From Oscillospiraceae bacterium (lineage in GTDB: Bacteria > Bacillota > Clostridia > Oscillospirales > UBA929): a DNA stretch of 55,765 nt. Under the pieces are notes generated by a model. The model did no database searches. It saw only the letters and a program-made list of their open reading frames with translations, and had not been told where the DNA came from. The stretch covers positions 1 to 55,765 of the forward strand of contig WRMG01000005.1 of assembly GCA_009777255.1 (NCBI GenBank), read 5' to 3'. The position numbers and the translations under genes were made by a program. Numbering within the stretch: the first letter of the stretch is position 1; each line of letters opens with the position of its first letter. Below are positions 28,801 through 38,139 of this stretch, piece after piece.

Positions 28801-29815
28801 GAAAGGAAGAGATCCCGCGCTGGACGATGTGCAGCTGCGCAGGAAAGCGTGCGCGCTGGGTATCCCGTGCCTCACGTCCATCGACACGGCAAACGCGCTG
28901 GCGGACAGCCTGCTCTCAGGCTACAGCGAAATCAACACGGAGCTTGTTGACATAAACGATCTGAGGGCTGAGCGCATGAAGCTGGAGTTTACCAAAATGC
29001 AGACCTGCGGCAACGACTATATCTACATCAACTGCTTTGACCTTGAGATAAACTCGCCGGAGTCGCTGTCGGTACTGCTGTCAGACCGGCATTACGGCGT
29101 CGGCGGCGACGGCGTCGTCCTGATCCTCCGTTCGGATATTGCCGACGCCAGGATGAGGATGTTCAATCTCGACGGCAGCGAGGGTAAAATGTGCGGCAAC
29201 GCCATCCGCTGCGTCGCCAAATACCTGTATGACAACCGTATGGTCACGAAAACGCGGATGAGCATAGACACGCTGAGCGGAATAAAAATAATGGATGTGA
29301 CCACAAAAAACGGGCTTGTCTTATCCGTCAAGGTCGATATGGGGCGCGCCGTGCTAAGGCCGGACGATATACCCGTCAGGCTCTCCGGCGAGAGCGTCGT
29401 GGCAAGGCCGGTAACCGTCGGCGGCGCGGAATATAAAATCACATGCGTTTCAATGGGCAATCCTCACGCGGTGGTATTCTGCGACAACGTTGAAAATTTC
29501 GCCGTCAACGATATAGGGCCGCTGTTTGAGTATGACGGGCTGTTCCCCGACAGGACAAACGCGGAATTTGTCGAGGTAATGGGCAGGAACCATTTGAAGA
29601 TGCGCGTCTGGGAGCGCGGCAGCGGAGAGACGCTCGCCTGCGGGACGGGCGCCTGCGCGGCGGCGGTCGCCGCCGTCCTGAACGGATACTGCGGCAAGGG
29701 CGCGGATATAAAGGTACAGGTGGCCGGCGGCGAGCTTATCGTAAACTATACCGACGAAGCGGTTATAATGATCGGCGACTGCAAAAAAGTATACGACGGG
29801 ATGGTGGAGATATGA
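25877..29815 (+). CDS. carB-dapF: Carbamoyl-phosphate synthase large subunit fused in frame to diaminopimelate epimerase
   Basis: 1312 aa. CarB part 25877-28975 ([24 protein letters not shown] ... [17 protein letters not shown]). DapF part from Met at 28976 ([59 protein letters not shown]). No stop between them. Confidence 0.92.
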   Translation: [1312 protein letters not shown]

Positions 29816-31335
29816 GCGGGCTTGTGCTGGTGCTGGACTTTGGCGGTCAATATAAGGAGCTGATCGCCCGGTCGGTAAGGAGCCTCTCGGTTTATTCGGA
29901 AATCAGAAACGGCAATATATCGGCCGACGAGGTAAAGCGCCTCTCCCCTATCGGCATAATACTGACGGGCGGCCCGAATAGCTTGCGCCTGCCCGATTCG
30001 CCGATGTGCGACCCCGCTATCTTTTCGCTGGGGATTCCTGTCCTCGGTATCTGCTACGGTATGCAGCTGATGTGCCATATGCTGGGCGGAACGGTGCAAA
30101 GCGGCGGGCGCGGCGAATATGGAACCGTCTGTGCCGCGCTGGATAACGGCTCCGCCTTGTTCGGCGGCATACCGGCGGAGAGCGCCGTCCTGATGAGCCA
30201 CAGCGACCGCGTGAGCAAGCTGCCGGACGGTTTTATAAACACCGGCAGTACGGCGGACTGCCCCGTCGCCGCATGTGAAAACACGCGGGACAGGCTTTAC
30301 GGCGTGCAGTTTCACCCCGAAACAGGGCATACCGCGCATGGGCGCGCGATACTTAAAAACTTTCTTTACGACGTGTGCGGCGCGGCGGGCGACTATAAAC
30401 TAAGCGGTTATATAAACACACAGATTGAGCGTATACGGCAGAAAGTCGGCGGTAATGAGGTTCTGCTCGCGCTGTCCGGCGGGGTCGATTCATCCGTGTG
30501 CGCGGCGCTCCTGTCCAAGGCCATCCCGGGACAGCTGACATGTATTTTTGTGGACCACGGCTTTATGCGCCAAAACGAGGGCGACGAGATCGAGAACGCT
30601 TTTTCGCGCGGCGGCCTCAGATTTATCCGCGTAAACGCGGGAGAGCGGTTCATTGGCAAGCTGAAAGGCGTGACCGAACCCGAGCAAAAGCGCAAGCTCA
30701 TCGGCGCCGAGTTTATCCGCGTCTTTGAGGAGGAAGCCGGAAAGCTGGGCGAAATACCGTTTTTGGCTCAGGGAACGATTTATCCCGACATAGTCGAGTC
30801 CGGCGGCGGTCACAACGCGACGATCAAAAGCCATCACAATGTGGGGGGGCTGCCCGAAGTCCTCAAATTCGCCGAGCTTATAGAGCCGTTGTCGGGGCTG
30901 TTTAAGGACGAGGTGCGCGCGCTCGGCAAAAAGCTGAAGCTGCCCGCGGCGATTGTAAACCGCCAGCCGTTTCCGGGGCCGGGGCTTGCCATACGCGTCA
31001 TAGGCGAGGTGACGGCGGACAAGCTGGAGGTTTTAAGGAAGGCCGACGCTATTTTCCGCGAGGAGCTTAGCGGCATGAGGCGCAAGCCGGACCAGTATTT
31101 CGCGGTGCTGACCGACACCCGCGCCGTCGGCGTCAAGGGCGACGGCAGGACATACGATCCCGTAATCGCGGTCAGAGCCGTGACGACGGACGACTTTATG
31201 ACATGTGAATACGCGCCGCTGCCGCATGACCTGTTAAAGCGCGTATCGTCACGGATAACAAGCGAGATAGCCGCCGTAAGCCGCGTGGTGTATGACATCA
31301 CCTCAAAGCCACCGGCCACGGTCGAGTGGGAGTGA
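29812..31335 (+). CDS. guaA: GMP synthase (glutamine-hydrolysing)
   Basis: [60 protein letters not shown]. Confidence 0.97.
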
Positions 31336-31342
31336 CTGTACC

Positions 31343-32965
31343 ATGACTAAGTACATTTTTGTTACCGGCGGCGTTGTATCCGGCCTCGGCAAGGGGATCA
31401 CCGCAGCGTCGCTGGGCCGGCTGCTCAAGCAGCGGGGCCTGAAGGTGGCGGCGCAGAAGCTGGACCCTTATATGAACGTCGATCCCGGAACCATGAGCCC
31501 CTTCCAGCACGGAGAGGTATTCGTCACGGACGACGGCGCCGAGACGGATCTTGACCTCGGGCATTACGAGCGTTTCATCGACGAAAACCTCACAAAGCTC
31601 TCAAACCTCACATCAGGCAAGGTATATTCCCGCGTGCTTGAGCGCGAGCGCGCCGGCGGTTACCTCGGCGGCACGGTGCAGGTCATACCGCACGTGACCG
31701 AGGAGATCAAGGGTTTCATTTACTCCGGCGCCGAAAGCAGCCGCGCCGACGTGCTGATAACGGAGATCGGCGGTACAACGGGCGACATCGAGAGCCAGCC
31801 GTTTTTAGAGGCAATACGGCAGATTTCACTGGAAAAAGGCCGCGAGAACTGCCTGTTTATCCATGTCACGCTTATCCCCTACCTGAAAGCCTCGGGCGAG
31901 CATAAGTCAAAGCCCACGCAGCACTCGGTCAAGGAGCTGCGCTCAATGGGCATTACGCCGAATATCATCATCGCGCGCGCCGACGAGCCGTTAAGCGGCG
32001 GCATCAAAGAAAAAATCTCGCTGTTCTGCGATGTGAAGCCCGATTGCGTGATAGAGAATATCACCCTCCCATCTCTCTATGAAGCGCCGCTTATGCTGCA
32101 CCAAAACGGGCTTGACGACGTGGTCTGCCGCGAGCTGAGGCTGGACGTGTCCGAAGCAGATTTAAGCGAGTGGCGGCTTTTGGCTAAAAAAATCGCGGCG
32201 AGGCAAAATACGGTCAGTATCGCCATTGTCGGTAAATACGTTCAGCTGCACGACGCGTATCTCTCGATTATCGAGAGCCTGCACCACGCGGGCTTCGACA
32301 GCGGCTCGAATATAAATATCCGCTGGATTGACAGCGAAAGCGTGACCGAGGAAAACGCCGGCAAGCTGTTAAGCGGAGCCGACGGCATGATCATCCCCGG
32401 GGGCTTCGGCGACCGCGGCATCGGCGGAAAGATCGCCGCCTGCCGTCACGCCAGAGAAAACGATCTCCCGTTTCTGGGCATATGCCTCGGTATGCAAATG
32501 GCCGTAATAGAGTTCGCGCGCCATGTGTGCGGGCTTGAGGGCGCCCACTCCGGAGAGTTTGACGAAGCCTCGCCGCATCGCGTAATAGATTTCATGCCCG
32601 GGCAGGAGGACATGATCGGCAGCGGCGGCACCATGCGCCTGGGCGCGTATCCCTGCAAAATAAAGCAGGACACGCTGATGCACAAGCTCTACGGCGCGGA
32701 CATGATAAGCGAGCGGCACCGGCACAGGCTTGAATTTAATAACGATTATCGGGAGCTTCTCGAAAAGGGCGGACTTGTCATATGCGGCTCGTCGCCGGAC
32801 GGCAGCCTTGCCGAAGCGATAGAACTGCCGGATCACAGTTTCTTCATCGGTGTGCAGTTCCATCCTGAATTCAAGAGCCGCCCCAACAAGCCGCACCCGC
32901 TGTTTACCGGACTGGTCGGCGCCGCTGTAAAACGAATAGGAGGGAAACGCCATGAACATAAATAA
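31343..32965 (+). CDS. pyrG: CTP synthase
   Basis: [75 protein letters not shown]. Confidence 0.97.
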   Translation: MTKYIFVTGGVVSGLGKGITAASLGRLLKQRGLKVAAQKLDPYMNVDPGTMSPFQHGEVFVTDDGAETDLDLGHYERFIDENLTKLSNLTSGKVYSRVLERERAGGYLGGTVQVIPHVTEEIKGFIYSGAESSRADVLITEIGGTTGDIESQPFLEAIRQISLEKGRENCLFIHVTLIPYLKASGEHKSKPTQHSVKELRSMGITPNIIIARADEPLSGGIKEKISLFCDVKPDCVIENITLPSLYEAPLMLHQNGLDDVVCRELRLDVSEADLSEWRLLAKKIAARQNTVSIAIVGKYVQLHDAYLSIIESLHHAGFDSGSNINIRWIDSESVTEENAGKLLSGADGMIIPGGFGDRGIGGKIAACRHARENDLPFLGICLGMQMAVIEFARHVCGLEGAHSGEFDEASPHRVIDFMPGQEDMIGSGGTMRLGAYPCKIKQDTLMHKLYGADMISERHRHRLEFNNDYRELLEKGGLVICGSSPDGSLAEAIELPDHSFFIGVQFHPEFKSRPNKPHPLFTGLVGAAVKRIGGKRHEHK

Positions 32966-33239
32966 CGAACTGATCACCTATCTGGAGGATTTGTCCTGCC
33001 TTACGCTCACGGAAGAGGAGAAACGGCGTCTAGCCGTGGACTTAAAGGATATTCTAAGCGGGATGGCCCGGCTCGGAGAGCTTGACACCCAAGGGGTCCC
33101 CGAACGCAGTCATCCGTTCGACCATGTCAACTGCTTCCGTGACGACGCGGCACAGGCGTCAATGGACCGCGAGCTTATCCTTAAAAACGCGCCGCACAGG
33201 AACAACGAAATGTTTATCGCGCCGAAAACAGTCGAATAG
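32952..33239 (+). CDS. gatC: Asp/Glu-tRNA amidotransferase subunit C
   Basis: Small protein with [25 protein letters not shown] directly upstream of gatA-gatB. Confidence 0.88.
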   Translation: MNINNELITYLEDLSCLTLTEEEKRRLAVDLKDILSGMARLGELDTQGVPERSHPFDHVNCFRDDAAQASMDRELILKNAPHRNNEMFIAPKTVE

Positions 33240-33255
33240 GCAAGGAGATAACTGT

Positions 33256-34716
33256 ATGTTTAACTTAAACGCTCTGGAATTATCAAGCCTTATACGCGAG
33301 AGGAAGCTGGGCGCGGCCGAGGCGGTAAACGCCTTTACCGGCGCTGCCGAAAAGTCAGGCAACCCGTATAACACCTTTATCACGGTATCAAAAGAGTACG
33401 CGCTTGAACGCGCCAAAGCGGTTCAGGCTCGAATCGACGCCGGTGAAACCATATCTCCGCTCGCAGGCGTCCCCGTCGCTCTGAAGGATAATATATCCAC
33501 GTCCGGTATACCGACGACCTGCGCGTCAAAAATGCACGACGGCTATATCCCCGTATTCAGCGCCGAGGTAGTTGACAAGCTGGAACGGGCGGGCATGATC
33601 ATAATCGGGAAACTTAACATGGACGAGTTCGCAATGGGCGGCTCCAGCGAAACGGGCGCTTTCGGCCCCGTACTGAATCCATGGGACACCTCCCGCGTAG
33701 CCGGAGGCTCGTCCGGCGGCAGCGCCGCCGCCGTGGCCGGACGCGAGGCGCCCCTTACGCTGGGCACGGATACCGGCGGCAGCATACGCCAGCCCTGCTC
33801 CTTCTGCGGCGTCACCGGCATAAAGCCGACATACGGCGCGGTGTCGCGGTACGGCGCCGTCGCCTATGCGTCGTCGCTCGACCAGATCGGCCCGATCGGA
33901 AAGAATATAGACGACTGCGCCGCGCTGCTGTCCGTCATCTCCGGCCCCGACGCCAAAGACAGCACATGCTTCATTGACAAGCCGTTTGTTTTTGGAGATG
34001 CCCGCGAAAACCTCAACGGCGTCAGAATCGGTCTGCCCCGCAACTATTTTGCCGCCGGCATCGAAGAAGACGTCAGGCATAACGTAACGGCGGCGGCGAA
34101 AGAGCTTGAGGCGGCGGGCGCGATTATCGGCGAATTCGACATGCCGCTGATGGACTATATGGTTCCCGTCTTTTATATAATCGCCTGCGCCGAAGCGTCG
34201 TCAAACCTCTCCCGTTACGACGGGCTGAAATACGGCTACCGCAGCGCGGCGGCGAAAACGCTCTCCGAGGTCTACAGGCTCTCGCGCAGCGAGGGCTTCG
34301 GGCTGGAGGTCAAGCGAAGGATAATGCTGGGCTCGTTTGTGCTTTCATCGGGCTATTACGACGCTTACTATAAAAAAGCGCTGCAAATCCGCGCGCTTAT
34401 CAAAGAGGAGTATAACCGGCTGTTCGAGCGCTTTGACATGATCCTCTCTCCGGTTTCGCCGACCTCCGCGTATAAAATCGGCGAGAACATAGACGACCCG
34501 ATGAAAATGTACATGGGCGACATCTATACCGTGTCGGTCAATCTGGCGGGGCTTCCGGCCGCGGTTTTCCCCTGCGGGTTTGACAGGCTTGGCCTCCCCG
34601 TCGGCGTCCAGCTTATCGGAAACGCCTTTTCGGAGGCGAAGCTTATCGAGGCGGCGCGGGTTTATCAGCGCCGAACCGATTACCACACAAAAACACCGGG
34701 AGGTGAAGCGAAATGA
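33256..34716 (+). CDS. gatA: Asp/Glu-tRNA amidotransferase subunit A
   Basis: GVPVALKDNISTSGIPTTCAS, GGSSGGSAAAVAGREAPLTLGTDTGGSIRQPCSFCGVTGIKPTYG; ATG at 33256 after aaggagat. Confidence 0.96.
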   Translation: MFNLNALELSSLIRERKLGAAEAVNAFTGAAEKSGNPYNTFITVSKEYALERAKAVQARIDAGETISPLAGVPVALKDNISTSGIPTTCASKMHDGYIPVFSAEVVDKLERAGMIIIGKLNMDEFAMGGSSETGAFGPVLNPWDTSRVAGGSSGGSAAAVAGREAPLTLGTDTGGSIRQPCSFCGVTGIKPTYGAVSRYGAVAYASSLDQIGPIGKNIDDCAALLSVISGPDAKDSTCFIDKPFVFGDARENLNGVRIGLPRNYFAAGIEEDVRHNVTAAAKELEAAGAIIGEFDMPLMDYMVPVFYIIACAEASSNLSRYDGLKYGYRSAAAKTLSEVYRLSRSEGFGLEVKRRIMLGSFVLSSGYYDAYYKKALQIRALIKEEYNRLFERFDMILSPVSPTSAYKIGENIDDPMKMYMGDIYTVSVNLAGLPAAVFPCGFDRLGLPVGVQLIGNAFSEAKLIEAARVYQRRTDYHTKTPGGEAK

Positions 34717-36152
34717 GATGGGAAACAGTCATAGGGCTCGAGGTCCACACGGAGCTGTCAACGGAATCTAAGATTTTCTGCGGCTGTACCACCGCTTTCG
34801 GCGGCGAACCGAACACCCATGTCTGTCCGGTCTGCGCGGGAATGCCGGGCACACTGCCGATACTTAACCGCGCCGTGGTGGAGCGGGCCTTGCGCGCGGG
34901 CCTCGCGCTCAACTGCAAGATCACACAAAACTGCAAATTCGACCGCAAGAGTTATTTCTATCCCGATCTGCCCAAGGCTTATCAGGTTTCCCAGCTTTAC
35001 GCCCCGATCTGCCGCGGCGGCCATATGGAAATCGAGGTTAACGGGGAGAAGAAGATTATAGGGATAAGGCAGATACACATGGAGGAGGACGCCGGAAAAC
35101 TTGTCCACGACCCGAAAAGCGGCGGCACCCTGATGGATTACAACCGCGGCGGCATACCGCTTCTGGAGATTGTGTCGCAACCGGATTTCAGAAGCGGCGC
35201 CGAGGTGATCGCCTATCTTGAAAAGCTGCGCGAAACGCTGCTCTATCTCGGCGTCAGCGACTGCAAAATGCAGGAGGGCTCACTGCGCGCCGACGTCAAC
35301 CTCTCCGTGCGGCCCATAGGCGGCGAGATGGGCGTGCGTACCGAGATGAAAAACCTCAACTCGTTTAAGGCCATAGGCCGCGCCATAGAATACGAGTCCG
35401 CCCGCCAGATCGAGATTTTGGAAAACGGCGGCTATGTCATACAGGAAACGCGCCGCTGGGACGACGACGCGGGCGAATCCTACGGTATGCGCTCAAAGGA
35501 AAACGCGCAGGATTACCGCTATTTTCCCGAGCCCGATTTGCTGCCCATAGAAATAAGCGACGAGTGGCTGGACAGCGTCCGTGAGTCCCTGCCGGAGCTG
35601 GCGCACCGGAAACGGGAGCGTTATATGCGCGATTACGGGCTGTCGGGGCACGAGGTCTCCGTCCTCACCGGCCACAAAAACATCTCCGATTTGTTTGAGG
35701 ATATTTCAAAGCAAAGCAGAAACCCGCTCGAATCGGCGCGTTTGGTCACTGGCGAGATCATGCGGCTCTTAAACGTCACAAACACCCTGCCGGAGGAGTT
35801 GTCGCCTGACGGGCGCAAGCTGGCGGTTTTAGTCGAGCTTCTCTCCGCCAGAAAAATAAACCGCAACGCGTATAAAGAGGCGGTCGAGGCGGTGTTCACC
35901 GATAACGCCGAACCGGAAGCGTATATCGCCCAAAAGGGCCTTATGATGCTCAGCGACGACAATGCCGTCTCCGAGGCGGCTGGCGCAGTTTTAGCCGATA
36001 ATCCTGACGCCGCCGCGGACTATCGCGCGGGCAAGGAAAAGGCGTTCGGGTTCCTTATGGGCCAGACCATGAGAAAACTGGGCAAAGCCGGCGACCCCGA
36101 CACGGTTAAAAAAATCCTTAAAGAAATGCTTGACAATCAGGAGGGAGCATGA
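34713..36152 (+). CDS. gatB: Asp/Glu-tRNA amidotransferase subunit B
   Basis: WETVIGLEVHTELSTESKIFCGC, FDRKSYFYPDLPKAYQVSQ, MEEDAGKLVHD, DYNRGGIPLLEIVS. Confidence 0.97.
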   Translation: MRWETVIGLEVHTELSTESKIFCGCTTAFGGEPNTHVCPVCAGMPGTLPILNRAVVERALRAGLALNCKITQNCKFDRKSYFYPDLPKAYQVSQLYAPICRGGHMEIEVNGEKKIIGIRQIHMEEDAGKLVHDPKSGGTLMDYNRGGIPLLEIVSQPDFRSGAEVIAYLEKLRETLLYLGVSDCKMQEGSLRADVNLSVRPIGGEMGVRTEMKNLNSFKAIGRAIEYESARQIEILENGGYVIQETRRWDDDAGESYGMRSKENAQDYRYFPEPDLLPIEISDEWLDSVRESLPELAHRKRERYMRDYGLSGHEVSVLTGHKNISDLFEDISKQSRNPLESARLVTGEIMRLLNVTNTLPEELSPDGRKLAVLVELLSARKINRNAYKEAVEAVFTDNAEPEAYIAQKGLMMLSDDNAVSEAAGAVLADNPDAAADYRAGKEKAFGFLMGQTMRKLGKAGDPDTVKKILKEMLDNQEGA

Positions 36153-37891
36153 CCATGAACCAATACCGTACCCACACCTGCGGAGCGCTGCGGGAAGAGC
36201 ATATCGGCCAAACCGTCAGGCTGTCCGGCTGGGCGGAAAATATCCGCGACCACGGCGGCGTCGCTTTCGTCGATCTAAGGGATCAATACGGGATCACGCA
36301 AATCGTCCTGCATGAAGAAAACATCGAGGTAAGCAGGGAGAGCGTCGTCACCGTCACGGGCGCCGTTAAGCGGCGTGACGCGGACACCGTGAACCCAAAG
36401 ATAGTAACGGGAATGGTCGAGGTTCACGCCGATACCGTCGCCGTACAGAGCAAGGTTGCCCGCGCGCTGCCCTTTGAAATACGCGATTCCAAAAATGTCC
36501 GCGAGGATGTCCGCCTGCGCCACCGCTTTCTGGATCTGCGCAATCCCGCCGTAAAAGACAACATTGTACTGCGCTCAAAGGTGACGGGCTTTCTGCGCGC
36601 GAAAATGGAAGAACTCGGCTTCACCGAGATACAGACCCCTATCCTTACGGCGTCATCCCCCGAGGGCGCGCGGGATTACCTTGTCCCCAGCCGCAAGCAC
36701 AGGGGCAAGTTCTACGCGCTCCCGCAGGCGCCCCAGATTTTTAAGCAGCTTTTGATGGTTTCCGGCTTCGACCGCTATTTTCAAATCGCCCCATGCTTCA
36801 GGGACGAGGACGCCCGCATGGACCGCTCTCCCGGTGAATTTTATCAGCTGGACTTTGAAATGGCGTTCGCCGGACAGGAGGATGTGTTAGAAGTCGCAGA
36901 AACGGTGCTTCACGGCGTATTCAGCGCCTTTTCGGACAAGCGGGTCAGCCCCGCGCCTTTCCGCAGGATCCCTTACGCGGAATCCATGTTGAAATACGGC
37001 ACCGACAAGCCGGACCTCCGCAACCCGCTGATTATCGAGGATTTGACAGAGTTCTTCCGCGGCGTTGACTTCGCCCCGTTCAAAAACATACCGGTACGCG
37101 GGATTGCCGCGCCCGGCGCGGCGCTGCGGTCCAAGTCCTTCTTCGAAAGGATGCTGGAATTCGCCATGGAGATCGGCATGAAGGGCCTCGGTTACATCTC
37201 CGTTTTAGACGACGGTTCCCTGAAAGGCCCGATCGTTAAATTCCTCTCCGCCGACAAGCAGGCGGAACTGCGGAATAAGCTGTCGCTTAAAGAAAACGGC
37301 ACCGTATTTTTCATCGCCGACAGCCCCGGCGCGGTGGACGAGCTCGCGGGCCGGATCCGCGCGGAGCTGGGCAGGCAGTTGGAGCTTATAGACAAAGACA
37401 GCTTTGAGTTGTGTTTCATCGTGGATTACCCGATGTACCATATAAACGACGAAACGGGCGCGGTGGAATTTACGCACAACCCCTTCTCAATGCCGCAGGG
37501 AGGCTTGCAGGCGCTCGAGGAAAAAGACCCGCTCAATATTTTAGCATGGCAATACGACGTTGTGTGCAACGGCTCGGAGCTATCCTCCGGCGCGGTGAGA
37601 AACCATCTGCCGGAGGTGATGAAGAAAGCGTTTGAAATCGCGGGATATACCGGCGAAGCGCTTGAAAAGAAATTCCCCGCCTTATACAACGCTTTCCACT
37701 ACGGCGCGCCGCCCCACGCCGGAATGGCCCCCGGCCTTGACCGGATCATGATGCTTCTGGCCGGAGAGGAAAATATCCGCGAGGTAGTCGCGTTCCCCAT
37801 GAACAGCAACGCTCAGGACCTGCTGCTCGAGGCCCCCTGCGAGGTTGCGGAGCGGCAGCTGCGCGAGGCGAATATACGGCGGCGGCTGTAG
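36149..37891 (+). CDS. aspS: Aspartyl-tRNA synthetase, bacterial type, possibly non-discriminating
   Basis: RLSGWAENIRDHGGVAFVDLRDQYGITQIV, FRDEDARMDRSPGEFYQLDFEM, HYGAPPHAGMAPGLDRIMMLL. Confidence 0.94.
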   Translation: MTMNQYRTHTCGALREEHIGQTVRLSGWAENIRDHGGVAFVDLRDQYGITQIVLHEENIEVSRESVVTVTGAVKRRDADTVNPKIVTGMVEVHADTVAVQSKVARALPFEIRDSKNVREDVRLRHRFLDLRNPAVKDNIVLRSKVTGFLRAKMEELGFTEIQTPILTASSPEGARDYLVPSRKHRGKFYALPQAPQIFKQLLMVSGFDRYFQIAPCFRDEDARMDRSPGEFYQLDFEMAFAGQEDVLEVAETVLHGVFSAFSDKRVSPAPFRRIPYAESMLKYGTDKPDLRNPLIIEDLTEFFRGVDFAPFKNIPVRGIAAPGAALRSKSFFERMLEFAMEIGMKGLGYISVLDDGSLKGPIVKFLSADKQAELRNKLSLKENGTVFFIADSPGAVDELAGRIRAELGRQLELIDKDSFELCFIVDYPMYHINDETGAVEFTHNPFSMPQGGLQALEEKDPLNILAWQYDVVCNGSELSSGAVRNHLPEVMKKAFEIAGYTGEALEKKFPALYNAFHYGAPPHAGMAPGLDRIMMLLAGEENIREVVAFPMNSNAQDLLLEAPCEVAERQLREANIRRRL

Positions 37892-37913
37892 GGCGCGATG
37901 CCCTAATCGCGCC
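37888..37913. repeat. Intergenic palindrome GTAGGGCGCGATgccctaATCGCGCC
   Basis: 8-bp perfect stem overlapping the aspS stop; near-identical inverted copy at 44646-44675. Confidence 0.75.
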
Positions 37914-37951
37914 GTGGCTCAGCCCCGCCGGAAATATTTTTACTCAAACGC

Positions 37952-37980
37952 TTGACAAACGCAAAAACATATGCTATCAT
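37952..37980 (+). promoter_or_regulatory. SigA-type promoter of the amt-PII/glnN unit
   Basis: TTGACA (37952-37957), 17-bp spacer, TATCAT (37975-37980). Confidence 0.82.
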
Positions 37981-37991
37981 ATCTATTGTAA

Positions 37992-38037
37992 ACGGCAAAG
38001 GCGCTGTGGATAAAACTGTCCACAGCGTTTTTTATTT
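37992..38037 (+). promoter_or_regulatory. Leader attenuator: hexaloop hairpin ACGGC-AAAGGC-GCUGU overlapping an intrinsic terminator; candidate ANTAR site
   Basis: Hairpin 37992-38007 with loop AAAGGC; competing terminator CGCTGTGGA(38002-38010)/TCCACAGCG(38019-38027) followed by TTTTTTATTT. Confidence 0.65.
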
Positions 38038-38139
38038 GTTATATTGCGTACAACGGCGTGCGGTTCCCCGTCCGGTAAGGGCGGAGGGGCGCGCGCTTTT
38101 GTTATAGAAAAAATAAAAGAGGAGAAAGGTGGAACAAAA

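Noticed and set aside
38011-38018. A second ANTAR hexaloop inside the amt terminator (loop AAAACU if a U-G pair closes)
   Set aside because: Position 4 is A rather than G, so it fails the AnnGnn rule
38044-38139. N-terminal extension of Amt (MRTTACGSPSGKGGGARAF...)
   Set aside because: Not membrane-like; ATG at 38140 follows an aggagaaaggtgg ribosome-binding site and starts the conserved first TM helix
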